From assembly GCF_002419965.1 (NCBI RefSeq), contig NZ_DIHC01000009.1:1-64000 (forward strand): a stretch of 64,000 nt of DNA, written 5' to 3'. The notes below the pieces were generated by a model that was not told the origin of the DNA, did no database searches, and saw nothing but the letters and a program-made list of their open reading frames with translations. Each line of letters starts with the position of its first letter. Positions within the stretch are counted from its first letter, which is position 1. This document shows positions 23,711 through 32,699 of the stretch, piece by piece. Position numbers and translations under genes: made by a program. This stretch comes from Pseudomonas sp. UBA5706 (lineage in GTDB: Bacteria; Pseudomonadota; Gammaproteobacteria; Pseudomonadales; Pseudomonadaceae).

Positions 23711-25806
23711 GCGAACACTTCCTTATGGTTCTGAATCGATGTCACGGGGCGCTCCCAGATCACCAGCAAGGACGCGCCTTTCTCACTGAAAGGTGCGTGC
23801 TGACTACCTGGTCCGAGTACCAGCAGTGAGTTTTTTCGGTGAATCTGGTCGCCGGTCCGCAGCTCGCCGTCGAGCACGTAGATGAGTTCGTGTCCGGGGT
23901 GCTGATGCGCGTTGGCGCGAGCGCCTGGTTCGTAATGCACTAACGCTGCGACAGACCCTTCATCACCGACGCGATAAAGTGTGTGTGACCAGATCCCGGC
24001 GCGGTCCGGGCTGCCCATTTTTTGCAGGCTGAGCACTCGCGGCTGTACGACGCCTCGTGTATCGCCCTCGAACAGCTGCGGCCAGCCGACTGCAGCCGCT
24101 TGGAGCGCAGCCCCCATATCCTCAAGGCGATACTGGGCGATTGAGTCAGGCGCGTTCTGACGCAATTGAGCACGGGTGACTTTGCCGGTCACGGTTTTGG
24201 GCAGTTGCTCGACAACAGCGATATGTCTGATTGCCAATTCCGCAGGCAGCTTTTGATTGAGGTGGGCAAACACATTTTCGGCCCATTGGGCATCGGCCGT
24301 ATGGTCGGGATGCAACACGACGAACGCCTTGGGCACGTGCAAGCCCACAGGGTCCGGAAAAGGCACCACCGCTGCTTGCTCGATGCTGTTGTGCTGCAAT
24401 AACGCACTTTCAAGCTCTACCGGGGAGATGCGGTAGTCGAACGACTTGAATTGATCGTCGGTGCGACCCAGATACCATAGACAACCGTGACTATCACGCC
24501 GGGCAATATCACCTGTGCGATAAAAATGGCCGCCCAGGGCTTTTTCGGAGCGCAGAGGATCTTGGTCGTAACCCAGCATCAAGCCTAATGGCCGATTCGA
24601 ATCCAGTGGCAGGCAGATTTCACCTTCGTCGTCCGGCAAATCGGAATCCTGATTCAGCAATTGCACCTGATAGCCGGGCAACGGATAGCCCAGCGCCCCC
24701 GCGTGGTAAGGGTCATTGGGCGCAAATCCGACGATGGCGGTGGCTTCGGACTGACCGTATCCGTTGCGCAGATTTAAACCCCATGCCTCCCGCACCGCCC
24801 CGATCAGGCTCGCGTCCAGCGGCTCGCCAGCACTGACGATTTCACGCAGGGCTGTCGGCCGAGGGCCAATGCCGTGCAGCAGCAAGGCGCGCCACACCGT
24901 AGGCGGAGCGCAAAACGTAGAAACGTTCAACCGCTGCAATGTAGCCAATAAATCGTTGGGCGACGTCTGGTTTTCCTGCAGGCTGACGATGGTCGCTTCA
25001 CAGGTCCAGGGGACGAAAAAGGAACTCCATGAGTGCTTCGCCCAGCCCGGTGCGGAGACATTCAGATGTACATCGCCCGGACGAATGCCGTTCCAGTGCA
25101 CGCTGGACAGATGCCCTACCGGATAACTCTGGTGAGTGTGCAATACCAGCTTGGGGGCAGATGTTGTCCCTGAGGTGAAGTAGCCGAATAGCGGTTCATT
25201 CACGGAGGTCGGCTGGCGGGGGAGGAACGTCGTCGAGTGATGCAGGTGATCGTCGAAGGGAATCCAGCCTTTCTTGGAAGGATTGGCGACGGCAATGCGT
25301 AACCGCACGGTTTCGAGCGCCGGGATGTTCGAGACGACCCCGCCAGCCGCGACCACGACACTTGCCTCGCTGCGCGCCAGACGATCACGAAGGTTATCGC
25401 CCGTCAGCGACACGTACCCTGGAATGATCACCAGACCGAGTTTGATGGCACCGAGCAACAGGGCATACAGTTCTTCACCATTGGGCAATAGCACCATCAA
25501 TCGTTCGCCGCGTTTGACCCCAAGCGAGGCGAGCCAGTTGGCGACCTGGTTAGAGCGGCTGATCAGTTGTGCATAACTGATCGTTTCATCGTGCTGATCA
25601 CGTATCAGCACCAATGCTGGCTCATGACGCCCGGCAAGACTGTCGAACCAGTCCAGTGCCCAGTTGAAATGACTCAGTACCGGCCATTGAAATGCTGCCA
25701 ATACCTCGTGGGGATCCATTGCGCAGGCGTTAAAAAGACTGTCACGCGAAGCCGCAAACAATTCACCGGCTTCAGAACGTCGAGCAATCGGGGACGGGGC
25801 GTTCAT
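23707..25806 (-). CDS. Acyl-CoA synthetase-like AMP-forming ligase fused to a C-terminal cupin
   Basis: Residues 1 to ~560 form an ANL-family adenylating enzyme: P-loop YFTSGTTSAPKLVLH, GYGQSEAT, YRTGDIARRDSHGCLWYLG and the C-terminal catalytic lysine in PKTVTGKVTR. It is closest in style to medium-chain/benzoate-type acyl-CoA synthetases. Residues ~580-690 are a cupin with a metal-type motif ANAHQHPGHELIYVLDGEL, as in ChrR-like cupins. Adenylation plus a cupin in one chain is unusual. It may activate a carboxylic acid made by the operon and then process or sense it. Both ends overlap the neighbouring genes by ATGA. The carboxylate substrate is unknown. Confidence 0.78.
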   Translation of the reverse strand: MNAPSPIARRSEAGELFAASRDSLFNACAMDPHEVLAAFQWPVLSHFNWALDWFDSLAGRHEPALVLIRDQHDETISYAQLISRSNQVANWLASLGVKRGERLMVLLPNGEELYALLLGAIKLGLVIIPGYVSLTGDNLRDRLARSEASVVVAAGGVVSNIPALETVRLRIAVANPSKKGWIPFDDHLHHSTTFLPRQPTSVNEPLFGYFTSGTTSAPKLVLHTHQSYPVGHLSSVHWNGIRPGDVHLNVSAPGWAKHSWSSFFVPWTCEATIVSLQENQTSPNDLLATLQRLNVSTFCAPPTVWRALLLHGIGPRPTALREIVSAGEPLDASLIGAVREAWGLNLRNGYGQSEATAIVGFAPNDPYHAGALGYPLPGYQVQLLNQDSDLPDDEGEICLPLDSNRPLGLMLGYDQDPLRSEKALGGHFYRTGDIARRDSHGCLWYLGRTDDQFKSFDYRISPVELESALLQHNSIEQAAVVPFPDPVGLHVPKAFVVLHPDHTADAQWAENVFAHLNQKLPAELAIRHIAVVEQLPKTVTGKVTRAQLRQNAPDSIAQYRLEDMGAALQAAAVGWPQLFEGDTRGVVQPRVLSLQKMGSPDRAGIWSHTLYRVGDEGSVAALVHYEPGARANAHQHPGHELIYVLDGELRTGDQIHRKNSLLVLGPGSQHAPFSEKGASLLVIWERPVTSIQNHKEVFA

Positions 25807-28800
25807 AGGGATTTCTCAAGGCTGAATTGATTGGTGGTGGATGACTGCGTCGTCCAGACGTGAGCGAGCGCTTGCCGTGCGACGCTTGTCGCGTCTTTGG
25901 TGAACCTTGAGAGCACGCCAGGCGTTGCGCTGCCGACTTGGGTAAACCAACGCGCACCTTCGGTCGGTATGCCAATCGCCCAGACGCCAGGGAGTGTTTT
26001 TCCCGATGCGTCGAGAACGGCAAACGTCTGTCGATCCGTGGCCAGGCCTTCGCCAACATCAGCAGTCGCAGAATGGCGATGAGGGGTGATGTAGCCATCA
26101 CGCATCAGTTGCTTGAAAAGCGGCGAACCGTCGGTTTCCACCAAGGGAGTTCGCATACGGCTGTCGATCAGCCAATCGGCATGTCGGCGATAGCCGGGAA
26201 CCTGAGCGCAATGCACCTGATACCCCTCGCCGTGCTCATGAGGGTCGAAGCTAACGTGCGGTCCCATGACTGTGATGACTGCGGCGTCCAGCAGTGCCAG
26301 GAGCTGCTGGGTACGAAACAGCGGAGGGCCCGCTGATACGAGCGCGCAAGCCGGGGCAAAATCGCCGAGAAAATCCTGCGTCCGGGAGTCAGCCGTCAGG
26401 CCATCAAACTCAACGGTCTGGCGGATCGTATCGCGCACATCCCGAAGCACATCGAGCGCAGCTTTGACCGGGCTGTGGAGGTTCCCTTTGCTTGCCTCGA
26501 CGACATCCTGCAAAAGCAGTTCAATCAGCTCTCGTTCGAACGCCTCATGGCTATCGAACATTCGACGTCCGAAGGGTCGGGCCAACTGCTGCAAATCCAG
26601 CGGTGGCAAATCAGTCAGCTCATACGCCTTCAGTAATGCAGCAGCGATGGGCTTCGACGGCTCACGTTCACGCGCATGGTCGAGCACAAAACGTTCGGCG
26701 GCCGCGTCGCCTCTGCGATTACGCAGGGCCGTGGCGTAATACACCTGATCCATTTCCGCTTGAATCAACGGCAGAACTTCAGCGTTGAATGCCAGAGCTC
26801 GGCTGCCAGTGGCCTTTTCTGTCTGCACCCTCGCCCGCTCAATGGCGCGGGCGGTCATGAAGGTCGCCTGATAGGTGGTCCCGGCAGGCTTCTGATTCGT
26901 CGCACGCGCCAGGATAGGCATGCCGCTGCGAGTGCCTGCGACGATCCGGGGTTCATGGCCCGACGGCAGATACTTTAAACCGCCCTCAGTGTGCACGAAT
27001 TGGCCACCACGTCCCACAGTCAGCTCACCCAGCAAGTCGTAAAAACCCAACCCCATGCCAATGATCGCCACCGTCTGCCCAGCCGATATTTGCCCCAGCG
27101 GCATATCCGCTGCGCAGTCTCCGGCGATGTAACGACAGCCCGGATTCTGTGATGTCGCCGCGGGTTGCGGCACCTTGGCATGGCCGGTCGCCAGGATCAC
27201 GGAATCAACCCCCGCCCATTGCGTGCCGTCAGCCAGCCGCAACCGAAGCCCTTCTGGCTCGAGCTCCATGGCCGTGACTTCGTTTTTCAGCACGCTCACA
27301 GTGGCGTGCTGTTCGAGGCTGGCAACGATGACCGAGAAGCACGAGCGCAAATACTGCCCATAGGCTTGCCGAGGCGCGTAACCGTTGGGGCCCAGACGGC
27401 TTAGTTGCTCGTCGCTGTGCAGTTGTAACCATTGATGCAGCGTTGGTCCCGCTCCTGGCCGCCAGGGTCCCTGCTGCAACGGGCCGGAATAGAGCGTGAT
27501 CTGCGACGTGATGGTGTTCATCAGCAACAGTGGGGATTGGTCAGTGCGCCACACCCGACCCGCACCCGGTTCGACGGCGTCTACGACCGTAATATTCAAT
27601 GCGGCTGAAGGCGGATGCTCTTCAAGCTCCAGAGCGAGCCGCTCCAGTATCGCAATAGCACGAGGGCCGGAACCAACGATGACGATTCTCTTGGCATCCT
27701 TCGGAGCTGCCGGCGCTTGGACCGCAGCAGAGTCGGTAGGCAAATGAGTTTGGTCGAAACGGGATTCGACAAACGAAAGCATGTTGAGAAACTCATAGGG
27801 ATTGAGCTTGAGGCTGCCGCCCGAAACGGGGCGGGGTTTGATTGGCATTGCCCCGGTGGCATGCCAGCGGAGTAGACCCTCAGGGTCGATATAGCTACGT
27901 GACTTGCCTAGGTTATTGGCATGCAGGCAGAACGGGATGTCCAGATACCCTTTTGAGAATGCCGCCGCCAACGCCGATCCAAGATCGGGGCCGCTGTTGA
28001 GCACTGCGTCGATCAACGCCAGTGCTTCGTTATGGATTTCGGCTTGCAGGGAATCCTGGCAGTCGAATTGCGATGAAGCGGCCCGCTGTTGATCCCAGGT
28101 CTGCGACGCAAACTCCAGAGCCTGAATATTTTCAGCCACGGTCGGAATACGATGCGCTTCGGCAGTGGTCTTCACGATCAGCCGTTGTGCGTGACCGTGG
28201 AAGGCCAGCCCCACGCTTTGTGCGAGCAAATCCTGAGCACCGCCGTAGGTGCGTGGAAACACACCCATGTAGGTGTAAAGCACAATGTGCCAATCCGCCT
28301 GGCCCAGAAAGCGTCTGGCTAGCTGTCTCAATACCTTAAGCGCGGCGATGTCCTGATCCTGATTCGTCTGCTGGGCATAGCTCAGGGAAAGATCAAAGAC
28401 GCCCTGCTCGATAAAAAACATCCCCTCCAAAATGGAAATCGCAATCAGCAAACCGGGCGGACATAGCTGCCCGAGCATGCAGCCGCCAAAGCTTTCGAGA
28501 TGGATGGCATCGGGGGACCCTTTGGGCGCCGCGATGATCTGACAGGACTGTTGCCAAGCCCTGATGGCGTCGTCCAGCGGCACACGGCCGTAGGGCAGGC
28601 AATACGAAACCGGACCTCCCTCGGTGGCATCGGCTCCGCTTGCCCGTAGTACTGAAAAAATGTCCTGCGGCTGCGCCGAACCGTGGCGAACCTGGATCGG
28701 CATACCGTTGCGCAGCGTTTCGAGCATCGCACGGGTGGCATCAGCGCCGTGAGCCACGATAGGAAAGCCGTTGAGGTGCTGGCCGTTACTCAACGCCTGA

Positions 28801-28988
28801 CGTGCCGATGCGTGATCACCCACACGGGTATAGCTGTCGAGCGTGATCGTGCCGACCGCCAGCGCATCGCAGTGGCTCACCGCTTCCAGCCCCTGACGCA
28901 TGCTGGCCAAATCCGCGAACCCCATTCGAGGCTGAACGACGAGACGCCCCGCCCGCTCTGCTGCCTGTATGAATTGACTGAACTTCAT
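25803..28988 (-). CDS. glmE: Fusion: glutamate mutase catalytic (epsilon) subunit + FAD/NAD(P)-binding oxidoreductase
   Basis: Residues 1-~410 match the catalytic subunit of adenosylcobalamin-dependent glutamate (methylaspartate) mutase: LVVQPRMGFADL, TITLDSYTRVGD, LNGFPIVAHGADATR, MPIQVRHGSAQP and VIVKT-like LIVKTTAEAHRIPT. After a short A/P-rich linker, residues 433-1061 are a second FAD/NAD(P)-binding oxidoreductase: KRIVIVGSGPRAIAILERL, VLLMNT-like LLLMNTITSQ and IIGMGLGFYDLLGELTVGRG, homologous over its length to the protein at 17279-19084. The mutase converts L-glutamate to L-threo-3-methylaspartate; the fused flavoenzyme probably acts on that product. The ATG at 28988 overlaps the stop of the B12-binding-subunit gene. 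Confidence 0.82.
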   Translation of the reverse strand: MKFSQFIQAAERAGRLVVQPRMGFADLASMRQGLEAVSHCDALAVGTITLDSYTRVGDHASARQALSNGQHLNGFPIVAHGADATRAMLETLRNGMPIQVRHGSAQPQDIFSVLRASGADATEGGPVSYCLPYGRVPLDDAIRAWQQSCQIIAAPKGSPDAIHLESFGGCMLGQLCPPGLLIAISILEGMFFIEQGVFDLSLSYAQQTNQDQDIAALKVLRQLARRFLGQADWHIVLYTYMGVFPRTYGGAQDLLAQSVGLAFHGHAQRLIVKTTAEAHRIPTVAENIQALEFASQTWDQQRAASSQFDCQDSLQAEIHNEALALIDAVLNSGPDLGSALAAAFSKGYLDIPFCLHANNLGKSRSYIDPEGLLRWHATGAMPIKPRPVSGGSLKLNPYEFLNMLSFVESRFDQTHLPTDSAAVQAPAAPKDAKRIVIVGSGPRAIAILERLALELEEHPPSAALNITVVDAVEPGAGRVWRTDQSPLLLMNTITSQITLYSGPLQQGPWRPGAGPTLHQWLQLHSDEQLSRLGPNGYAPRQAYGQYLRSCFSVIVASLEQHATVSVLKNEVTAMELEPEGLRLRLADGTQWAGVDSVILATGHAKVPQPAATSQNPGCRYIAGDCAADMPLGQISAGQTVAIIGMGLGFYDLLGELTVGRGGQFVHTEGGLKYLPSGHEPRIVAGTRSGMPILARATNQKPAGTTYQATFMTARAIERARVQTEKATGSRALAFNAEVLPLIQAEMDQVYYATALRNRRGDAAAERFVLDHAREREPSKPIAAALLKAYELTDLPPLDLQQLARPFGRRMFDSHEAFERELIELLLQDVVEASKGNLHSPVKAALDVLRDVRDTIRQTVEFDGLTADSRTQDFLGDFAPACALVSAGPPLFRTQQLLALLDAAVITVMGPHVSFDPHEHGEGYQVHCAQVPGYRRHADWLIDSRMRTPLVETDGSPLFKQLMRDGYITPHRHSATADVGEGLATDRQTFAVLDASGKTLPGVWAIGIPTEGARWFTQVGSATPGVLSRFTKDATSVARQALAHVWTTQSSTTNQFSLEKSL

Positions 28989-29506
28989 ACAGCCACCCCT
29001 AGGCCCCACGGCAGGGATGACAACAACGCTGGCCGGGCACTAATAGTTTTGACGAAGTTTTGAAATTCCAGGAGCGATGACGCCGCGTTGAAGACAGCGT
29101 TGAAGCCTGCGTCCAGTAACCGCTGCGAGTGACTGTCATCAGCCACGCCATGAATGCCTAATTTGCCGCCAATGACTGCAGTGAGCTGATGCACATCTGG
29201 CCGGGCACGCAGTTTGCGAATCAAGCGCTCTCCATCGATATTGCCGTGCCCGTTGACGGTGCTGACGACCAGCAGGTCGAATTGCTCGCTGCCACAGCGT
29301 TCAATGATCAGTTCATCGGGGCAGCAAGCGCCTAAATTCACGACTTCATGCCCCATGAACTCAAGCAGCAACTGCATGAACACCAGGTTCCAGGTATGTG
29401 AGTCGGACGAGATGTTGGTAAGGAGGATGTTGAGCGAATGCGGTTTTGGGTGATGCAAATGTGTAACCAGGCTTTGCTTCAAATCCAGCGCGTTCAGATA
29501 ATCCAT
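28985..29506 (-). CDS. glmS: Glutamate mutase sigma subunit (cobalamin-binding)
   Basis: The 173-residue protein has the B12-binding fold of the small subunit of methylaspartate mutase (this glmS is not glucosamine synthase). Visible blocks are NISSDSHTWN with the cobalt-binding histidine in DxH, HEVVNLGACCPDELI, STVNGHGNIDG and VIGGKLGIHG. The canonical DxHxxG motif has Asn in place of the final Gly. The start at 29506 (MDYLNALD) has GGGAG in front; a longer in-frame start is less plausible. It is the first gene of the minus-strand operon, and its stop overlaps the start of the catalytic-subunit fusion, as expected for subunits of one complex. Confidence 0.8.
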   Translation of the reverse strand: MDYLNALDLKQSLVTHLHHPKPHSLNILLTNISSDSHTWNLVFMQLLLEFMGHEVVNLGACCPDELIIERCGSEQFDLLVVSTVNGHGNIDGERLIRKLRARPDVHQLTAVIGGKLGIHGVADDSHSQRLLDAGFNAVFNAASSLLEFQNFVKTISARPALLSSLPWGLGVAV

Positions 29507-29630
29507 CGCAGCCACTCCCTTTGATTCCGGCCCTTTGATGGACCAGCCGTGAAAGATGATGGCAATCGACAAGATTGTTGTAAATTTATGCTAGCCTATT
29601 TCAAAAATAACCAATGGTTATCTATCTATT
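29507..29630. promoter_or_regulatory. Divergent promoter region between the mutase operon and a LysR gene
   Basis: About 120 bases separate the two opposite starts. The half near the LysR gene is AT-rich (TTATGCTAGCCTATTTC and following). In this arrangement LysR regulators normally bind the shared region and control both directions. I did not resolve an exact T-N11-A box with confidence. Confidence 0.45.
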
Positions 29631-30485
29631 ATGCATCTAGATCTCTCGACCGTAGAAGCGTTCGTCCTCACGCACGATCTGCGCAGCTTCACGCAGGCAG
29701 CAGAGGCCATTGGTGTAACGCAGGCCGCAATCAGCTTGAAAGTCTCCCGGCTGGAGAAAGCGCTCAATCGGCGTCTGCTGAATCGAACCCCGCGCTCGAT
29801 ACAGCTTTCCCCTGATGGAGAAGCTTTTCTTCCACGGGCGCGTACTCTCCTGGCGGCCCAACAACTGGCACTCGCAGAGGTAGAGCACACTTCCAGAAAG
29901 CTGCGGCTGGGGATAAGCGATCACGTTGCAGGTCCAGAGCTGCCAGGCGTTCTGGACAAGATCAAAACATACGATCCGGGCTTGGTGATCAGCGTCAGAG
30001 TGGGCGCATCCCATGAGCTGCTCGCCGAGTACGACCGGGAGGAACTCGATGTCGCTATCGTTCGAAGCGAAAAGCATCGCCGAGACGCGGAGCTGTTGTT
30101 CGAAGATCGATATGGTTGGTTCGCCGACCTCTCGATGCGTACACGGGCCGACCCAATGCCTCTTGTGACGGTGGACGATGCGTGCGGGATTCGCGGCAAC
30201 GCCATTCGACTGCTCGCTCAGGAAAACATTGCTTGGCTGGACAGTTTCATTGGCGGCGGAGTGTCTACTGCGCTATATGCCGCCGCCGCTGGCATTGGCG
30301 TCGCACCTTTACCAGTGAGACTGGCGGCGGCTCGATTGATCGACGTTGGGGAGCTTTTTCAATTACCACCTCTGCCTAATGTCGAGATGGTGATGTATTC
30401 GCGCTGGATGGACGCTCGCACGCGTGAAAGTTTACGGATATTGGCGGGGGCTTTTCGCGGCGTCGCATTGACGCGGCTGGCTTGA
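29631..30485 (+). CDS. LysR-type transcriptional regulator, divergent from the mutase operon
   Basis: The 284-residue protein has a LysR helix-turn-helix at the N-terminus (SFTQAAEAIGVTQAAISLK, then RRLLNRTPRSIQLS) and an effector-binding domain. It is transcribed away from the glutamate mutase operon with about 120 bp between starts, so it is the best candidate for the operon's activator. The chosen ATG gives MHLDLSTVEAF, a normal length before the HTH. A hairpin with CAAAGA/TCTTTG arms follows the gene at about 30512-30536 but has no T run. Confidence 0.82.
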   Translation: MHLDLSTVEAFVLTHDLRSFTQAAEAIGVTQAAISLKVSRLEKALNRRLLNRTPRSIQLSPDGEAFLPRARTLLAAQQLALAEVEHTSRKLRLGISDHVAGPELPGVLDKIKTYDPGLVISVRVGASHELLAEYDREELDVAIVRSEKHRRDAELLFEDRYGWFADLSMRTRADPMPLVTVDDACGIRGNAIRLLAQENIAWLDSFIGGGVSTALYAAAAGIGVAPLPVRLAAARLIDVGELFQLPPLPNVEMVMYSRWMDARTRESLRILAGAFRGVALTRLA

Positions 30486-30590
30486 AGACTTGCAGTTAAA
30501 ACTCAGGCATAAGCAAAGAAGGTAACAGTCTTTGCCTGATGCCCTAAAGCTAGGTAGCGTCATTTCTTTCAATGGAAGAGCCAAAGTTCA

Positions 30591-31628
30591 ATGAAGAACT
30601 ACTTTTTAAGCCCGCAAGCGATGTCCCAGGCGTTTGACAGCGTCACATTTAACCTGCCTCGTCGCCACATCGACACCACAATTGCGCTGCTGACGACGTT
30701 GCGACTGGACAATAAAGATGAACCCTGCTCATCGATTCAGTCCGACTGGGATGCGATATCAGACACCGCCCAAACTATCCGAAAAATGGCCCAACGGCGC
30801 AGTGGCACGGCGCTGGCACATTTGCTGGATCAGCTTGCCCGGAGGTTGAATTCTTCCCAGGTCATCGAGTTCGACCGAGAGGCCGTGCTGATGTGGCCCT
30901 CCAAGGATGCACTCACGCAGACCCAGGCGCTGGACACCGATTCGCTCTTTATGGTGAACGCCCCGCTCGTTGAAGCGGAAGGCCGCTGCAAAACCGATCG
31001 ATATCTATACATCGACGAGGCGGACACCGGTGTCCCTGTCGTCCTCACAATACGCAAAGAGGACGTGCAGGACTTGGTTGCGCTTCAGATCGATGAACCT
31101 ACGGCGTTTTCAGCTATTCAACTAAAGCGTTTTGCTACCAAAGGCTTGACGCTCGCTACGTACGCCGAACGCTCCCCGGTTGACGCTTATATTGTCCTGC
31201 TATGGGTTTCGTCATTGCTTAGCGGCATGACAGATCGGTTGTTCTCCTACGTGAAAACGCTGTCCGGCATCCACGACCCTAGACTGCGTTCTTCTCAACG
31301 CGATGGAACGAGAATGCAAGCCTGCCTCGCTCACATCGATGCACTTTTGCTCTCACAGGAACTGGCTCTTCGCGACATTCTGAAGCACGCACCACTTGAG
31401 TCTTCCAGCACAGCGAATGTGTGCTCCAACGCTCAGCGGGTTTGCGCCAGTGCGCTCGAAGCGGGCAATCTTATATTGCGCACGCTGCGCGAACTGCATT
31501 CTCACGATGAGCTCCATCCGATCACTCGTCAGGTTCAAGCCATCACCGCCGTATGCTATCTGGCAGAGCTCGGCAATAAGCCATGGGTGTCCCCTGATCT
31601 TCTCCCCAAGGAGCGATTCAATGGTTAA
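30591..31628 (+). CDS. Unknown protein, translationally coupled to a LysE exporter
   Basis: I do not recognise this 345-residue protein. It has no signal peptide or membrane segment, is rich in helix-forming residues, and ends with a region rich in short helices (CASALEAGNLILRTLREL). Its stop lies inside the first codons of the LysE-family gene at 31621, and both sit just beyond the LysR gene of the mutase cluster. A role linked to that cluster is therefore possible. Codon use looks similar to its neighbours. A profile search would be needed to place it. Confidence 0.6.
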   Translation: MKNYFLSPQAMSQAFDSVTFNLPRRHIDTTIALLTTLRLDNKDEPCSSIQSDWDAISDTAQTIRKMAQRRSGTALAHLLDQLARRLNSSQVIEFDREAVLMWPSKDALTQTQALDTDSLFMVNAPLVEAEGRCKTDRYLYIDEADTGVPVVLTIRKEDVQDLVALQIDEPTAFSAIQLKRFATKGLTLATYAERSPVDAYIVLLWVSSLLSGMTDRLFSYVKTLSGIHDPRLRSSQRDGTRMQACLAHIDALLLSQELALRDILKHAPLESSSTANVCSNAQRVCASALEAGNLILRTLRELHSHDELHPITRQVQAITAVCYLAELGNKPWVSPDLLPKERFNG

Positions 31629-32238
31629 CTGGCCTGCTGTCTTCGCAGTTTTCTCGGTGTACTGCGCAGGTGTGGTAATCCCGGGTCCGAATTTTGTGGC
31701 GGTTGCGCACAAAGCCGTCTCCACGACGACGCTCCATGCGTTGGTGCTGGTGGCTGGCATCGTCCTCGTCAATCTGTTCTGGGCAACTTGCGCCATCCTC
31801 GGGATCGGCGCGGTCTTCACGTGGCTGCCCTGGCTGACAGTGATCGTAAAATGCCTCGGAGCCGGTTACCTCATTTGGTTCGGTGCCCGACTCATCATTG
31901 CGTCCGGGAAAACGCCAACGATCAAATCTGGACATCATCAAACCATCACACTCAAAGGCGCCTTTACCCAAGGGATCGCGACCAATATCGCCAATCCCAA
32001 ATCCGTCGCGTTCTATGCGGCGATTTTCTCTACATCAGCGCCTGCTCACGTCGATGTCGCAACCTTCATCGCCATGCTGGCGATGGTGGGCATCGTGGCG
32101 TCGCTTTGGTACGGTACCGTGGCCATTGTGCTGTCTCACCCCCCTATCGCAGGTGCCTATGCAAAGCAGAAAAAACACATGGACCGCGTTTGCGGCGCTC
32201 TCATCATCTTTCTGGGCATCAAACAACTGACGCGCTGA
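31621..32238 (+). CDS. LysE/RhtB-family amino acid exporter
   Basis: The 205-residue membrane protein has the LysE/RhtB family layout: about six hydrophobic segments, VVIPGPNFVAVAHKAVS near the N-terminus and IANPKSVAFYAAIF in the middle. The family exports amino acids and related compounds by proton antiport. The ATG at 31621 has AAGGAG eight bases upstream and overlaps the end of the unknown gene by 8 bp. Placed beside a cluster predicted to make non-protein amino acids, it is a plausible self-protection exporter. Confidence 0.85.
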   Translation: MVNWPAVFAVFSVYCAGVVIPGPNFVAVAHKAVSTTTLHALVLVAGIVLVNLFWATCAILGIGAVFTWLPWLTVIVKCLGAGYLIWFGARLIIASGKTPTIKSGHHQTITLKGAFTQGIATNIANPKSVAFYAAIFSTSAPAHVDVATFIAMLAMVGIVASLWYGTVAIVLSHPPIAGAYAKQKKHMDRVCGALIIFLGIKQLTR

Positions 32239-32699
32239 AATTTCGGCAGCATGCGGCCAGCCTGACAGCGATCCAATGACGCGTCAGGTTGTGAAGCAAC
32301 ATGCTGCGTCACCACGCATACGCAAAGCCGATTCAACCCCTCCCCGAACAAACGTTCACACACTGCCCGGCAGGGTTTACGTTGCAACGTTTGCGCCCCC
32401 TCCGGGAGCGTTGCCGGGCTCAGGTTTGGACAAATCGTTGGCTCGCAACGCTTGCGGCAGAACAATTCAAAGTCATGCGTCTGGTTACGCTCTGTGATGG
32501 CGTCCGGGTGATGCGACAGGTTCTCGGCTTCGAGCCGATGTTTGACGTTGGGAGTCGAGTCAGAATAGAGCTCAGGCCGGATCTGGCACATGAATTGGGA
32601 TGCCTAGGGATGCTCCGATCAACTTGCTGCGCAGCGGCGGCAAATCGTAATGTGCTCTGCACCCAGCGCTACTGCTGAAAACGGCCTGATGCAGTGTGC
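32239..32699. other. Region with no recognised gene
   Basis: A 125-codon plus-strand frame at 32301-32678 has some protein-like text (VMRLVTLCDGVRVMRQVLGF) but lacks a good ribosome site and ends in low-quality sequence. I suspect a decayed gene but cannot name it. It leads into the IS remnant. Confidence 0.4.

Noticed and set aside
30500..30545. Rho-independent terminator after the LysR gene
   Set aside because: There is a hairpin but no T run, so I did not list it as a terminator.
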